Below, in pieces: positions 28,468-37,171 of a stretch of DNA of 64,000 nt. The notes below the pieces were generated by a model. That model did no database searches and was not told the origin of the DNA. It saw nothing but the letters and a program-made list of their open reading frames with translations. The number at the start of each line of letters is the position of its first letter. Position 1 is the stretch's first letter. Source of the stretch: Pelagibacterium lacus. GTDB lineage: Bacteria; Pseudomonadota; Alphaproteobacteria; Rhizobiales; Devosiaceae. The stretch is taken from positions 114,258-178,257 of the forward strand of contig NZ_QQNH01000007.1 in NCBI RefSeq assembly GCF_003345525.1, written 5' to 3'. Position numbers and translations under genes: made by a program.

Positions 28468-29634
28468 ATGACCTTGCGTATCACTGGTCCCAAACTGCGC
28501 GGCACGGCCTCTGCACTGTCCATCGGTGTGGCAGCGCTGGTTCTGGCAGGTTGCTCTTCCATGGGATCGTTCGGCAGCGACCCGACGGTCACCAATTCGA
28601 CGGCGCGTTCGGGTGGGGCCGTGGTGGGGCAGGCGATGCCCGCGTTTCTGCCGCCGGCCAATGTCGGCGGCGGCGGAATGTTTGCCGCGTCCAACCAGCC
28701 CGCGATCATCGACAGGACCACGGCGAGCCCGGCTGGCATGCAGACCGCCGTCATCTCTCAAGATCTTCCCGCTTTGCAGTCGTCTTCAGTAACGAGTACC
28801 CAAGCCATGCCTGCACAAACCGCCATCGCGACTACTGCGTCTCCCCCGCTCACCCAGCCCGCGACGAGTTCGGCGCCGCAGCTGGGCGTGGTGCAGGGTG
28901 ATACCTATACCCACACCATCGCTTCGGGTGAATCGCTCTATACGATCGCCCGCCGCTATGACGTCTCGGCCACCGATATCATCGCAGCCAACAATATTTC
29001 TGCACCCGACAGGATCGTCGTCGGCCAGTCGCTGGTCATCCCCGGCCGGCCCGACCTTCTCGCCCAGCGCAGCCAGCAGCCCCAGCAGGTCGCTTCCGCC
29101 AATTCCAACCAGACGCTGACCACGCCGTCGGGAACCCCGGCGACGACCGCAACCCCTGCCGCAGTTCCGGCCCCCCAGGCACAGGCTCCGAGCCAGGAGC
29201 CGACGCAGGTCGCGTCCCTTCCCAGCCAGTCCGCTCCTGCTGCGACCCAGCCTGCGGCGGCGAGCTCGGGCGACAAGTTTCGCTGGCCGCTCTCCGGCCG
29301 CGTGATCACCGATTTCGCCGCCTCGCGCGGAACCGGTATCAACATCGAATCGCCCGAAGGCACGGCGGTACGGGCCGCGGAGAACGGCGAAGTGATCTAT
29401 GTGGGCAATGCCGTCGAGGGCTACGGCAATCTGATCCTCATCAAGCACGACAACGGCTATGTCTCGGCCTATGCCCATTTGGCCAACATCAGTGTCAGCA
29501 AAGGCGCGACAGTGGCCAGGGGCGACAGCATCGGCACCGTGGGGATGACCGGATCGGTCAACCGTCCGCAGCTTCATTTCGAACTGCGGCGCGGGGCGAC
29601 CCCGGTCGATCCCATGCCGCTTCTCGCCGGTTGA
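28468..29634 (+). CDS. nlpD: LysM and degenerate M23 lipoprotein, NlpD-like
   Basis: The 388-residue protein is a predicted lipoprotein (VLAGCSS lipobox), with one LysM peptidoglycan-binding domain (about 150-195, from HTIASGESLYTIARRY) and a C-terminal M23/LytM domain (about 272-388, FRWPLSGRVITDF to the end). In catalytic M23 enzymes the first zinc ligands lie in HxGxD; here that stretch is GTGINIES, with both ligands lost, while AYAHL and QLHFELRRG remain. This fits an NlpD/EnvC-type activator of murein amidases rather than a hydrolase. Its place after surE-pcm supports the name. The ATG at 28468 is chosen to give a proper lipoprotein signal. Confidence 0.85.
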   Translation: MTLRITGPKLRGTASALSIGVAALVLAGCSSMGSFGSDPTVTNSTARSGGAVVGQAMPAFLPPANVGGGGMFAASNQPAIIDRTTASPAGMQTAVISQDLPALQSSSVTSTQAMPAQTAIATTASPPLTQPATSSAPQLGVVQGDTYTHTIASGESLYTIARRYDVSATDIIAANNISAPDRIVVGQSLVIPGRPDLLAQRSQQPQQVASANSNQTLTTPSGTPATTATPAAVPAPQAQAPSQEPTQVASLPSQSAPAATQPAAASSGDKFRWPLSGRVITDFAASRGTGINIESPEGTAVRAAENGEVIYVGNAVEGYGNLILIKHDNGYVSAYAHLANISVSKGATVARGDSIGTVGMTGSVNRPQLHFELRRGATPVDPMPLLAG

Positions 29635-29647
29635 TGCTTGCGAATTT

Positions 29648-29681
29648 GAGGCCGATCCGAAAGGGTCGGCCTCCTTCTTTC
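29648..29681 (+). terminator. terminator between nlpD-like and DUF815 genes
   Basis: An 11-bp stem (GAGGCCGATCC with GGGTCGGCCTC, one G:T pair) closed by a stable GAAA tetraloop is followed by CTTCTTTCT. It lies between two convergent genes and may stop transcription from both sides, best on the plus strand. Confidence 0.85.
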
Positions 29682-30562
29682 TAGTCGATTGCCTTGCCGT
29701 GCTCGCCGGCCAGTTGGCGCACGAACTGGATGGCGACCCGGCCGGAGCGCGATCCGCGCGTCGCGGCCCACTCGATGGCGCGAGCGCGCAACTCCTCTTC
29801 GGAAATCGCGATCCCGTAGTGCCGGACATAATTGCGCACCATGGCGAGATATGTGTCCTGGTCGCAATTGTGGAAGCCAAGCCAAAGCCCGAAGCGATCC
29901 GATAGCGAGACCTTTTCTTCTACCGCCTCGCCGGGATTGATGGCGCTCGAGCGCTCATTGTCGATCATGTCGCGCGGCATCAGATGCCGGCGGTTCGAGG
30001 TGGCATAGAAGACCGTATTGCCCGGCCGGCCCTCAAGGCCTCCATCCAGCACCGATTTGAGCGCCTTGTAGCTGGTTTCGTCCCTGTCGAAGCTCAGGTC
30101 GTCGCAATAGATGATGAAGCGTTCTGGCCGTGCCACGACGAATCTGAGCAGCGCGGGGAGGGTGGCGATATCCTCGCGCGCGATCTCGATCAGGACAAGC
30201 CGGCCGATCCCGGGATCGGCGAGGGCTTCGATATGGGCATGAACCGCCTTGACCATGGAGCTCTTGCCCATGCCCCGCGCCCCCCAGAGCAGAGCATTGT
30301 TGGCGCCATGGCCGCGGGCGAAGGCCAGCGTATTGTCGAGAAGGATGTCGCGCAGATGCGCCACCCCCTCGAGGAGGTCGAGCGGCACGCGATTGACATG
30401 GGGAACCGGCAGCAGGATCTTGCGCTCGCCATCCCAGAGATAGGCGTTGATTCCGTCTTCGAGATCGAGAGGGTGGGGCTCGGTTCCTGACAGGCGATCA
30501 AGAGCCTTGGCGATGCTTTCGAGGGCGGTTGTCATGCGGAGAAGCTGGTCTGAATTTTCCAC
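29681..30562 (-). CDS. P-loop ATP-binding protein, DUF815 family
   Basis: This 293-residue AAA-like ATPase belongs to the DUF815 family, whose role is not established. Walker A is WGARGMGKSSMV (near residue 94), and a Walker B-like acidic pair is in FIIYCDDLSF. A later sensor segment is VFYATSNRRHLMPRDM, and DRFGLWLGFHNCDQ is a family hallmark. The GTG start at 30560-30562 is supported by GAGGA upstream, whereas the first internal ATG (30535) has no such site. It is convergent with the nlpD-like gene and divergent from yajC. Confidence 0.88.
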   Translation of the reverse strand: MENSDQLLRMTTALESIAKALDRLSGTEPHPLDLEDGINAYLWDGERKILLPVPHVNRVPLDLLEGVAHLRDILLDNTLAFARGHGANNALLWGARGMGKSSMVKAVHAHIEALADPGIGRLVLIEIAREDIATLPALLRFVVARPERFIIYCDDLSFDRDETSYKALKSVLDGGLEGRPGNTVFYATSNRRHLMPRDMIDNERSSAINPGEAVEEKVSLSDRFGLWLGFHNCDQDTYLAMVRNYVRHYGIAISEEELRARAIEWAATRGSRSGRVAIQFVRQLAGEHGKAID

Positions 30563-30727
30563 GGTAGAATGATCCTCGAAGGCGCCTGATAGGCTTTGCG
30601 TTTGTGAGGGCTCGCTTGTATAGTCCGCGCGATTTATCGGGCGGCGGGACCGTCCGTATTGAGCAGGCGCCCCCTTATGGGCAACCCGCCCTGCTTTGAC
30701 AAGCAGACCGCTATTTGGAGTGACTTA

Positions 30728-31063
30728 ATGTTCGTAACCCCTGCCTATGCCCAGACTGGCGCAGCGCCGTCCGGGATGGATTTCATTTCCAGCTTTATTC
30801 CGATCATATTGCTGATCGTGATCTTCTGGTTCCTGATCTTCCGTCCCCAGCAGAAGCGGATGAAGGCGCACCAGGCCATGCTGGCTTCGGTCAAGCGGGG
30901 CGATACCATCGTCACCAATGGCGGCGTCGTGGGCAAGGTCACCAAGGCGGTCGAAGGCGAGGATCTGGAAGTCGAGATCGCGCAGGGCGTCAAGATCAAG
31001 GTCGTGCGGACGATGATTGCCGATGTCCGCACCAAGACCGAACCGGTGAACGACAACAAATAG
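30728..31063 (+). CDS. yajC: preprotein translocase subunit YajC
   Basis: YajC is a small accessory of the SecDF part of the Sec holo-translocon. The 111-residue protein has one membrane helix (FIPIILLIVIFWFLIFRPQQKRMK, where the FRPQQKR basic stretch is diagnostic), followed by a cytoplasmic beta domain (GDTIVTNGGVVGKV). It precedes secDF by about 100 bases. Confidence 0.95.
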   Translation: MFVTPAYAQTGAAPSGMDFISSFIPIILLIVIFWFLIFRPQQKRMKAHQAMLASVKRGDTIVTNGGVVGKVTKAVEGEDLEVEIAQGVKIKVVRTMIADVRTKTEPVNDNK

Positions 31064-31112
31064 TCGTTCTCGCGGTCGATATAGCGGGACCACGCGCCCC
31101 GCTCGCTAATCG

Positions 31113-31149
31113 CAATAGCGCCCGGACCCCATGCGGCCCGGCGCTATTG
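31113..31149 (+). promoter_or_regulatory. long hairpin in yajC-secDF spacer
   Basis: CAATAGCGCC and GGCGCTATTG form a perfect 10-bp stem around a GC-rich loop that can pair further (CGGACC with GGCCCG). It ends 18 bases before the secDF ATG and is not followed by a T-run. It could be an attenuator or leader element that tunes secDF relative to yajC. A role is inferred only from position and structure. Confidence 0.5.
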
Positions 31150-31167
31150 GCATCAAGGACAGCATAA

Positions 31168-33708
31168 ATGAAGTTTCCGTCTTTCCGGACAATCGCCGTC
31201 ATTCTCGTGACGCTGGTCAGCATCGTCGCGGTGCTCCCGAACTTTCTCGACGATGATACGGTCGCCGGATGGCCGGACATACTTCCCAAGCAGGAACTGG
31301 TGCTGGGCCTCGACCTGCAGGGGGGCTCTCACCTTCTGCTGCAGGTCAACCGCGAGGATATCGTCGAAGGGCGGCTGGGCGACATCCGCCGCGAGGCGCG
31401 CGCGCTTTTGATCGATGCCGGCATCGGCAGCATCATTGCCACCAACGGCACCGCGCTTGATGTCGAACTTACCGATCCAAGCCAGTTGCAGCAGGCGCGC
31501 GATGTGCTGGCGCCGCTCGCACGTTCGCTCGATGCGGGCCTCTTCCAGACCGCCGCCGTCCCCGAGACCACGATCACCACAACCGGCGGCCGCGTTCGTA
31601 TCACCTTGACCGATGACGCGATTTCCAGCCGCATGTCGTCGCTGGTCGCCCAGTCGCTCGAAGTCATCCGGTCGCGTATCGACGAGGTGGGCACCACCGA
31701 ACCGATCATTCAGCGCCAGGGCGACAGCCGCATTCTGGTGCAGGTGCCCGGCTTCGGCGATTCGGAGCGCTTGAAGGACCTGATCAGCCAGACGGCGCGC
31801 CTGACCTTCCATCTGGTCTATCCCACGATGACCGCCCCCCAGGCACAGGCGCAAGGCCTGCCCACGGGCACCATCATCGTGCCGAGTGCCGATGGATTCG
31901 ATGAATTGCTGTATGAGGACGTGGCCCTGGGCGGCGAGCAGCTCGTCGACGCCCAGCCTTCCTTCGACCAGAACGGCCGTCCGGTGGTGACCTTCCGCTT
32001 CAACACCCAGGGCGCGCTCGCCTTCGGTGAGATCACCTCGGGCAATGTCGGCCGGCGCTTCGCCATCGTTCTCGACAACCAGGTGATCACCGCCCCGACC
32101 ATCCAGCAGCCGATCACCGGCGGCACCGGTCAGATTTCGGGCAATTTCAGCGCCGAATCCGCCAGCGACCTGGCGGTGCTGCTGCGGGCCGGTGCCTTGC
32201 CGGCGACCCTCGACGTGGTCGAGGAGCGCACGGTGGGGCCGAGCCTTGGCGCGGATTCCATCACCTCGGGCATCACCGCCGGCGTCATTGCCACGGTGGG
32301 CGTCATCATCTTCATGTTCGCCGCCTATGGCACGTTCGGGCTGTTCGCCAACATAGCGCTATTGATCAATATCGTGATGATGCTGGCCGTCCTCTCGATC
32401 CTCGGGGCGACGCTCACCTTGCCCGGCATTGCCGGCATCGTGCTCACCATCGGCGTTGCGGTCGACTCAAACGTGATCATCTTCGAACGAATACGCGAGG
32501 AGTTCGCCGCCGGGCGATCGGCGGCGCAGTCGATCAGCCTGGGTTTCCAGCGTGCCATGCTGACGGTGGTGGACGCCAATATCACCACCCTGATCGCCGC
32601 CGGCGTCCTGTTCTTCCTCGGCTCCGGCCCGGTACAGGGCTTCGCCGTGACCCTCGCCATCGGCGTGGTGACCACCATGTTTACCGCCTACACGGTGACC
32701 CAGATTCTGGTCGAAGGCTGGTTCCGCCTCCGCCGTCCCAAGACGCTGCGCGTCAACGTCCTGGAAAAGCTCCTGCCGCTCGAGCCCAAGATTCCCTTCA
32801 TGAGCTGGCGCATTCCGGCCCTGGTCATCAGTGCGCTGCTCACCATCGGCGCCATCGCCGCACCCTTCATCAGTGGGCTCAATCTCGGTATCGATTTTAC
32901 CGGCGGCACGGCGATCGAATTGCAGGCGCGCGAAGGCGACGCCGATATCGGAAACCTGCGCGAGCGCCTGAACGCGCTCGGGCTGGGCGAGGTGCAGGTG
33001 CAGGAATTCGGTTCGCCCCAGGACGTCCTGGTGCGCATCGGCATCCAGGAAGGCGGGGATTCCGAGCAGCAGGTCGCGGTGACACAGGTGATGGACGCCG
33101 TGGCGGAGGACTACGAAGTGCGCCGCACCGAGGCGGTCAGCGGCACGGTTTCGGGCGAACTGGCCATCAGCGGCACCATCGGCATCATCGTCGCGGTGAT
33201 CGGCATCGTCATCTATATCTGGCTGCGTTTCGAGTGGCAGTTCGGGCTCGGCGCCATGGCGGCTATCATTCATGATGCCGTGATGACCCTGGGGTTGTTC
33301 GCGGTGCTCAATCTCGAGTTCAACCTGACCAGTATCGCGGCCATCCTCACGGTGATCGGCTATTCGCTCAACGATACGGTGGTGATCTACGACCGCATTC
33401 GCGAGAACCTCGTCAAATACAAACGGGTATCGCTGGCCGACATCATCAACATGTCGCTGAACCAGACCTTGGCGCGGACCATCCTCACCGGCGGCACATC
33501 GGCGCTGGCGCTGCTCGCGCTGGTCTTTTTCGGCGGCGAGGTCATCCGCGACTTCACCATCGCCATGGCCTGGGGCGTTCTGGTCGGCACCTATTCGTCG
33601 ATCTTCGTCTCCGCGCCGCTGCTGCTCTATCTCGGCGTCAAGACCCGCTCCGAAGTCGAAAGCGACAAGCCCAAGCCTGAGCGCCGGGCGGATGGTGCGG
33701 CTGTTTGA
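31168..33708 (+). CDS. secDF: SecDF fused protein-export membrane protein
   Basis: This 846-residue protein joins SecD and SecF, the RND-type proton-driven partner that pulls preproteins out of SecYEG. The SecD half has an N-terminal helix, the LGLDLQGGSHLLLQV motif, a large periplasmic P1 domain and the five-helix bundle with GVAVDSNVIIFERIREE. The SecF half starts near residue 545, with LNLGIDFTGGTAIEL and a second bundle with YSLNDTVVIYDRIREN and the LTGGTSALALL segment. Twelve membrane helices are expected. Fusion of the two is common in this group. Confidence 0.96.
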   Translation: MKFPSFRTIAVILVTLVSIVAVLPNFLDDDTVAGWPDILPKQELVLGLDLQGGSHLLLQVNREDIVEGRLGDIRREARALLIDAGIGSIIATNGTALDVELTDPSQLQQARDVLAPLARSLDAGLFQTAAVPETTITTTGGRVRITLTDDAISSRMSSLVAQSLEVIRSRIDEVGTTEPIIQRQGDSRILVQVPGFGDSERLKDLISQTARLTFHLVYPTMTAPQAQAQGLPTGTIIVPSADGFDELLYEDVALGGEQLVDAQPSFDQNGRPVVTFRFNTQGALAFGEITSGNVGRRFAIVLDNQVITAPTIQQPITGGTGQISGNFSAESASDLAVLLRAGALPATLDVVEERTVGPSLGADSITSGITAGVIATVGVIIFMFAAYGTFGLFANIALLINIVMMLAVLSILGATLTLPGIAGIVLTIGVAVDSNVIIFERIREEFAAGRSAAQSISLGFQRAMLTVVDANITTLIAAGVLFFLGSGPVQGFAVTLAIGVVTTMFTAYTVTQILVEGWFRLRRPKTLRVNVLEKLLPLEPKIPFMSWRIPALVISALLTIGAIAAPFISGLNLGIDFTGGTAIELQAREGDADIGNLRERLNALGLGEVQVQEFGSPQDVLVRIGIQEGGDSEQQVAVTQVMDAVAEDYEVRRTEAVSGTVSGELAISGTIGIIVAVIGIVIYIWLRFEWQFGLGAMAAIIHDAVMTLGLFAVLNLEFNLTSIAAILTVIGYSLNDTVVIYDRIRENLVKYKRVSLADIINMSLNQTLARTILTGGTSALALLALVFFGGEVIRDFTIAMAWGVLVGTYSSIFVSAPLLLYLGVKTRSEVESDKPKPERRADGAAV

Positions 33709-33757
33709 TAGGGGCTAACCCCCTGATCGGGGTTTGCATGAGAAGGTGGTCATAGGC

Positions 33758-34150
33758 ATGGATTGGGAAGCGGGACAGGGTCATTACCCCTACCAGGCCG
33801 CCATCGATGCCTATGGCGATGGCGGTTTTCGCTTCGCCGAAATGTCCCATCGCGGCTCTCTGATCGCGCTGCCCACGGGCATGTATGCCTGGGATGTGTC
33901 GGCGGCCGCGGAGATCACCTTGTCGACCCTCGCGCGCGTCATCGACCAGGCGCGTGATATCGATGTGCTCCTCGTCGGAACCGGGCCCGATATCGTGCCC
34001 ATTCCGTCCGAGATTCGCACCGCCTTGCGGGAACAGGGCGTGATCGTCGAAGCCGTGTCCACCGGCAGTGCCGTGCGCACCTATAACGTACTCTTCGCCG
34101 AAAAGCGGGCGATTGCCCTCGCCGCCCTCGCCGTCGAAAAGGCACGCTAG
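33758..34150 (+). CDS. Mth938-like protein (NDUFAF3 family)
   Basis: The 130-residue protein belongs to the Mth938/DUF498 family, with the YAWDV and DVLLVGTGPDIVPIP signature and a C-terminal VSTGSAVRTYNVLFAEKR. The human member NDUFAF3 is an assembly factor for respiratory complex I. The start at 33758 follows AAGGTGG; an upstream TTG adds eight unsupported residues. It abuts the next gene (stop and start adjacent), which is NDUFAF6-like, and both follow secDF, an association known for this family. Confidence 0.88.
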   Translation: MDWEAGQGHYPYQAAIDAYGDGGFRFAEMSHRGSLIALPTGMYAWDVSAAAEITLSTLARVIDQARDIDVLLVGTGPDIVPIPSEIRTALREQGVIVEAVSTGSAVRTYNVLFAEKRAIALAALAVEKAR

Positions 34151-34999
34151 ATGAGCGACAGCTTTACGCTCGCCGCCGCCCGGCTGCGGGAGCTCGACCG
34201 CGACCGCTACACGGCCAGCCTGGTCATCACGCCGGACCGGCGGCGCTACGTGCAGGCGATCTTCGCCTTCGCGGCGGAGGTGGCGACCATTCGCGAGCGC
34301 GTCTCGGAGCCCGGGCCGGGCGAAATCCGCCTGCAATGGTGGCACGATGCCATCGAAGGGCAGGAGGGCCATGGCGCCATCGCGCAAAATCCCGTTGCTG
34401 ACGCGCTGCTGCAGACCCTCGATCGGTTGCAACTCCCGGCCGGTCCCCTGTTGCGGCTCCTGGCCGCCCGGCGCTTCGACCTTTATCACGACCCCATGCC
34501 GGATCTGGCCCAGTTCGAGGGCTATGCCGGCGAGACCGTCTCGGTTCTCTACCAATATGCCACCATGATCCTGGCCAATGGCCCGGCCGTCGAGGCTGCC
34601 GACGCGGCTGGTCATCTGGGCGTCGCCCAGGCCCTGACCGGGCATCTGCGCGCCTTTGCCTATAATGCGGCGCGGGGGCAGCTCTTTTTGCCCCTTGCGA
34701 TCTTCACCGCTCATGGCGTGCGGGAAGCCGACATCCATGCCGGCGCCGACTCGGCGGAACTGAGGGCGGCGTTGCTGCAGGTCGGCGAACTTGCCCTCGA
34801 TCACCAGCAGCGGGCGCGCGATGCGATCGCAAACCTGCCCAGGCCCTGGCGGCCCGGCTTCGCCAGCATCGCCCTCGTGGGGCAGGACATCAAGGCGCTG
34901 AGCCCCGCGCTGCGGCGTGGCGCTTTTGTGCAGCCGCCGGCTCTTTCGCCGATGCGGCGCCTCTGGGGCGTCATGCTTTGGACCCTGCGCAACGGCTGA
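34151..34999 (+). CDS. phytoene/squalene synthase-like protein, NDUFAF6-like
   Basis: The 282-residue protein has the all-helical squalene/phytoene synthase fold but lacks the catalytic DxxxD aspartates: where they should lie, the sequence is FAFAAEVATIRERVSE, followed by GEIRLQWWHDAI. That pattern, VSE plus RLQWW, is characteristic of NDUFAF6, a complex I assembly factor derived from this fold, and argues against prenyl-transfer activity. It starts directly at the stop of the Mth938/NDUFAF3-like gene. No carotenoid or hopanoid genes are near. A true synthase with altered motifs is the less likely alternative. Confidence 0.82.
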   Translation: MSDSFTLAAARLRELDRDRYTASLVITPDRRRYVQAIFAFAAEVATIRERVSEPGPGEIRLQWWHDAIEGQEGHGAIAQNPVADALLQTLDRLQLPAGPLLRLLAARRFDLYHDPMPDLAQFEGYAGETVSVLYQYATMILANGPAVEAADAAGHLGVAQALTGHLRAFAYNAARGQLFLPLAIFTAHGVREADIHAGADSAELRAALLQVGELALDHQQRARDAIANLPRPWRPGFASIALVGQDIKALSPALRRGAFVQPPALSPMRRLWGVMLWTLRNG

Positions 35000-35003
35000 C
35001 GGT

Positions 35004-36386
35004 CTATTGCAACCAGGCCTCGAGATCGGCCAGCGCCCGCGCCGTAATGGCCTTTTTCTTGGCCTTCGCTTTGTCCGGCCCCCGCCAGCGCCCCTTCAAA
35101 TCCTCGGGTTTCTTGATCTCGACCGGTGGAAACAGGCCGAAATTGACGTTCATCGGCTGGAAGCTCCGCGCCCCGGAATAGGCCTCGGCCTCAAGATGGC
35201 CGCCAGTGATATGGGCGATCAGGGCCCCGAAAGCGGTCGTGGCAGGCGGCAGGGAAGGGTGCTCGCCCTTCGCTTCGGCGGCGGTCAACCGGCCGCAGAT
35301 CAGTCCCATCGCCGCGCTCTCCACATAGCCCTCGACGCCGGTCACCTGTCCGGCGAACCGCAGGCGCGGATCGGCCTTGAGCCGGAGGTCGGGCCGCAGG
35401 AGTTTGGGGGAGTTGAGGAAGGTGTTGCGGTGCAGGCCACCCAGCCGGGCAAACTGGGCATTCTCCAGTCCCGGGATCATGCGGAAGATTTCCGTCTGCA
35501 CACCATAGCGCATCTTGGTCTGGAAGCCGACCATGTTCCACAGCGTGCCCAGGGCATTATCCTGCCGCAACTGCACCACGGCATAGGGCTTGGTTTCAGG
35601 GTCGCGCGGATTGGTAAGGCCGATCGGCTTCATCGGGCCGTAGCGCAGGGTTTCCCGGCCGCGTTCGGCCATCACCTCGATGGGCAGGCACCCATCGAAA
35701 TACGGTACCATCTCCCAATCCTTGAACTCGTGCAGCGGCGCCGAAAGCAGGGCATCGATGAAACGGTTATACTGCTCTTCGGTCAGGGGACAGTTGAGAT
35801 AATCCGCCCCCGTTCCGGCCGGCCCGGGCTTGTCGTAGCGCGACTGGGCCCAGACCACGTCCATGTCGATGCTGTCATATTGGATGATCGGCGCGATGGC
35901 GTCGAAAAAAGCGAGAGAGTCTTCGCCCGTCAGATGCTGCAGCGCCGAAGCGAGGGCCGGGGATGTGAGAGGGCCGGTTGCGACGATGACGTGCTCCCAC
36001 TCGGCCGGCGGGAGCCCGGAAACTTCCTCGCGCGCGATGGTGATACGCGGATGGCCCTCGATGGCTTCGGTCACGGCTTGCGAGAACGCGTCCCGGTCGA
36101 CGGCCAGCGCGCCCCCCGCCGGCAAGGCGTGCTTGTCGGCACAGGCCATGATCAGCCCCCCCGCGCGGCGCATCTCCTCATGCAGCAGCCCCACGGCGTT
36201 ATGCTCGTGGTCGTCGGAGCGGAAGCTGTTGGAGCAGACGAGTTCGGCAAACCCATCGGTATGGTGCGCGTCGGTGGGACGAACCGGGCGCATTTCGTGG
36301 AGCACCACGTCCACGCCGGCCTCCGCCGCCTGCCAGGCCGCTTCCGACCCCGCCAATCCGCCTCCGATGACATGCACCACCGCCAT
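35004..36386 (-). CDS. trmFO: methylenetetrahydrofolate-tRNA (uracil-5-)-methyltransferase
   Basis: TrmFO makes ribothymidine at position 54 of tRNA using methylenetetrahydrofolate and FADH2. The 460-residue protein has the N-terminal FAD-binding [45 protein letters not shown] with the conserved cysteine, and the [17 protein letters not shown] motif near the C-terminal third. AGGAACG precedes the ATG at 36384-36386. It is convergent with the NDUFAF6-like gene, 4 bases apart. Confidence 0.96.
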   Translation of the reverse strand: MAVVHVIGGGLAGSEAAWQAAEAGVDVVLHEMRPVRPTDAHHTDGFAELVCSNSFRSDDHEHNAVGLLHEEMRRAGGLIMACADKHALPAGGALAVDRDAFSQAVTEAIEGHPRITIAREEVSGLPPAEWEHVIVATGPLTSPALASALQHLTGEDSLAFFDAIAPIIQYDSIDMDVVWAQSRYDKPGPAGTGADYLNCPLTEEQYNRFIDALLSAPLHEFKDWEMVPYFDGCLPIEVMAERGRETLRYGPMKPIGLTNPRDPETKPYAVVQLRQDNALGTLWNMVGFQTKMRYGVQTEIFRMIPGLENAQFARLGGLHRNTFLNSPKLLRPDLRLKADPRLRFAGQVTGVEGYVESAAMGLICGRLTAAEAKGEHPSLPPATTAFGALIAHITGGHLEAEAYSGARSFQPMNVNFGLFPPVEIKKPEDLKGRWRGPDKAKAKKKAITARALADLEAWLQ

Positions 36387-36489
36387 GGTCGTTCCTGCTC
36401 AAATGTCGCGTGAGCGACCGCTATAGACGAAAACCGCGCAGCTTCCAATTTATCACCGCGCTGCGTTTGGTCACAGCGTGCCGAACAGC

Positions 36490-36518
36490 AAAAGGGCGCC
36501 GGCAAGGGGCGCCCTTTA
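36490..36518 (-). terminator. terminator downstream of the first DUF1127 gene
   Basis: A 10-bp stem, AAAGGGCGCC with GGCGCCCTTT and a 7-base loop, ends on the minus strand in TTTT. It follows the DUF1127 gene at 36541-36690 and separates it from trmFO. The stem sequence is the same as in the terminator at 61835-61861. Confidence 0.85.
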
Positions 36519-36540
36519 AAGCTCTGCGGCGGATTGAGCT

Positions 36541-36690
36541 TTACAGCAGGCTGGCATGATCGCGGGCGATGCGTTCGATGTCGGAACGGGCGATGCCCAG
36601 ATCGTTCAGCTCGCGATTGCCCAGCGCATTCAGCTCCCGCACGGTCTGCTTGTAAGCCGACCAGCGCTTGAAGGTCTTGCGAATATCCAT
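36541..36690 (-). CDS. DUF1127 small protein, 49 aa (copy 1)
   Basis: This 49-residue arginine-rich protein is a DUF1127 (YjiS-like) member: MDIRKTFKRWSAYKQTV then RELNALGNRELNDLGI and RSDIERIARDH. Family members in alphaproteobacteria have been linked to RNA binding and to phosphate and carbon metabolism. A strong GGAGAAG ribosome-binding site precedes the ATG at 36688-36690. A terminator follows, so it is its own transcription unit. It is about 80% identical by eye to copy 2. Confidence 0.92.
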   Translation of the reverse strand: MDIRKTFKRWSAYKQTVRELNALGNRELNDLGIARSDIERIARDHASLL

Positions 36691-36804
36691 CTTTCTTCTC
36701 CTTTCGTCTTGCCGCTCACAGATAGAGGCAAGATACGGCGAGGAGGAGGGGCGGTTTGGTCATTCCCGCCTTGCAAAATGTGCATGTCTGTTCATTCGAC
36801 CATT

Positions 36805-36825
36805 CATATGCGGTTAACACATATG
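36805..36825. promoter_or_regulatory. near-palindrome upstream of DUF1127 copy 1
   Basis: Two CATATG hexamers flank a central GTTAAC (36813-36818), giving a nearly symmetric 21-bp element in an otherwise gene-free, AT-richer stretch. It lies about 115 bases upstream of the copy 1 start on the minus strand and may be an operator. Inferred from symmetry only. Confidence 0.35.
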
Positions 36826-36856
36826 CTCATTCGGCCACCATGCAAGTTCCGAAATG

Positions 36857-36890
36857 AAAAAAGGCATCCGATCAGGGATGCCTTTTTCGT
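36857..36890 (-). terminator. terminator downstream of DUF1127 copy 2
   Basis: GGCATCC and GGATGCC form a 7-bp stem with a GATCAG-type loop; A-runs and T-runs on both sides make it suited to act in either direction. It follows the DUF1127 gene at 36918-37067. Confidence 0.85.
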
Positions 36891-36917
36891 GCTTGGATCT
36901 CGGAGGCCGGCTGAAGC

Positions 36918-37067
36918 TTACAGCTGAGCGGCATGGTCGCGGGCGATGCGTTCGATGTCGCCGCGGGTAATTCCGAGGTCGTTCAGCTCACGCGAGCCGA
37001 GGGAATTGAGTTCGCGAACGGTCTGCTGGTAGGCCGACCAACGCTTGAGAGTCTTGCGGATACCCAT
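36918..37067 (-). CDS. DUF1127 small protein, 49 aa (copy 2)
   Basis: This is a second 49-residue DUF1127 protein, starting MGIRKTLKRWSAYQQTV and containing RELNSLGSRELNDLGI and RGDIERIARDH. AAAGGAG precedes the ATG at 37065-37067. It differs from copy 1 at a handful of positions, so the two look like a tandem duplication with separate terminators and therefore possibly separate control. Confidence 0.92.
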   Translation of the reverse strand: MGIRKTLKRWSAYQQTVRELNSLGSRELNDLGITRGDIERIARDHAAQL

Positions 37068-37171
37068 GTCATTGCTCCTTTCGTTTGATGATCCCAATAT
37101 AGGGTTTAAACTCGACTTGTGTACTAGAGATTTGGTCAACTCGGCTATGCGGCGGGTGCATGGCTTGGCGG

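Noticed and set aside
34151..34999. Carotenoid or hopanoid biosynthesis gene
   Set aside because: The catalytic aspartate motif is missing and there are no other isoprenoid genes nearby.
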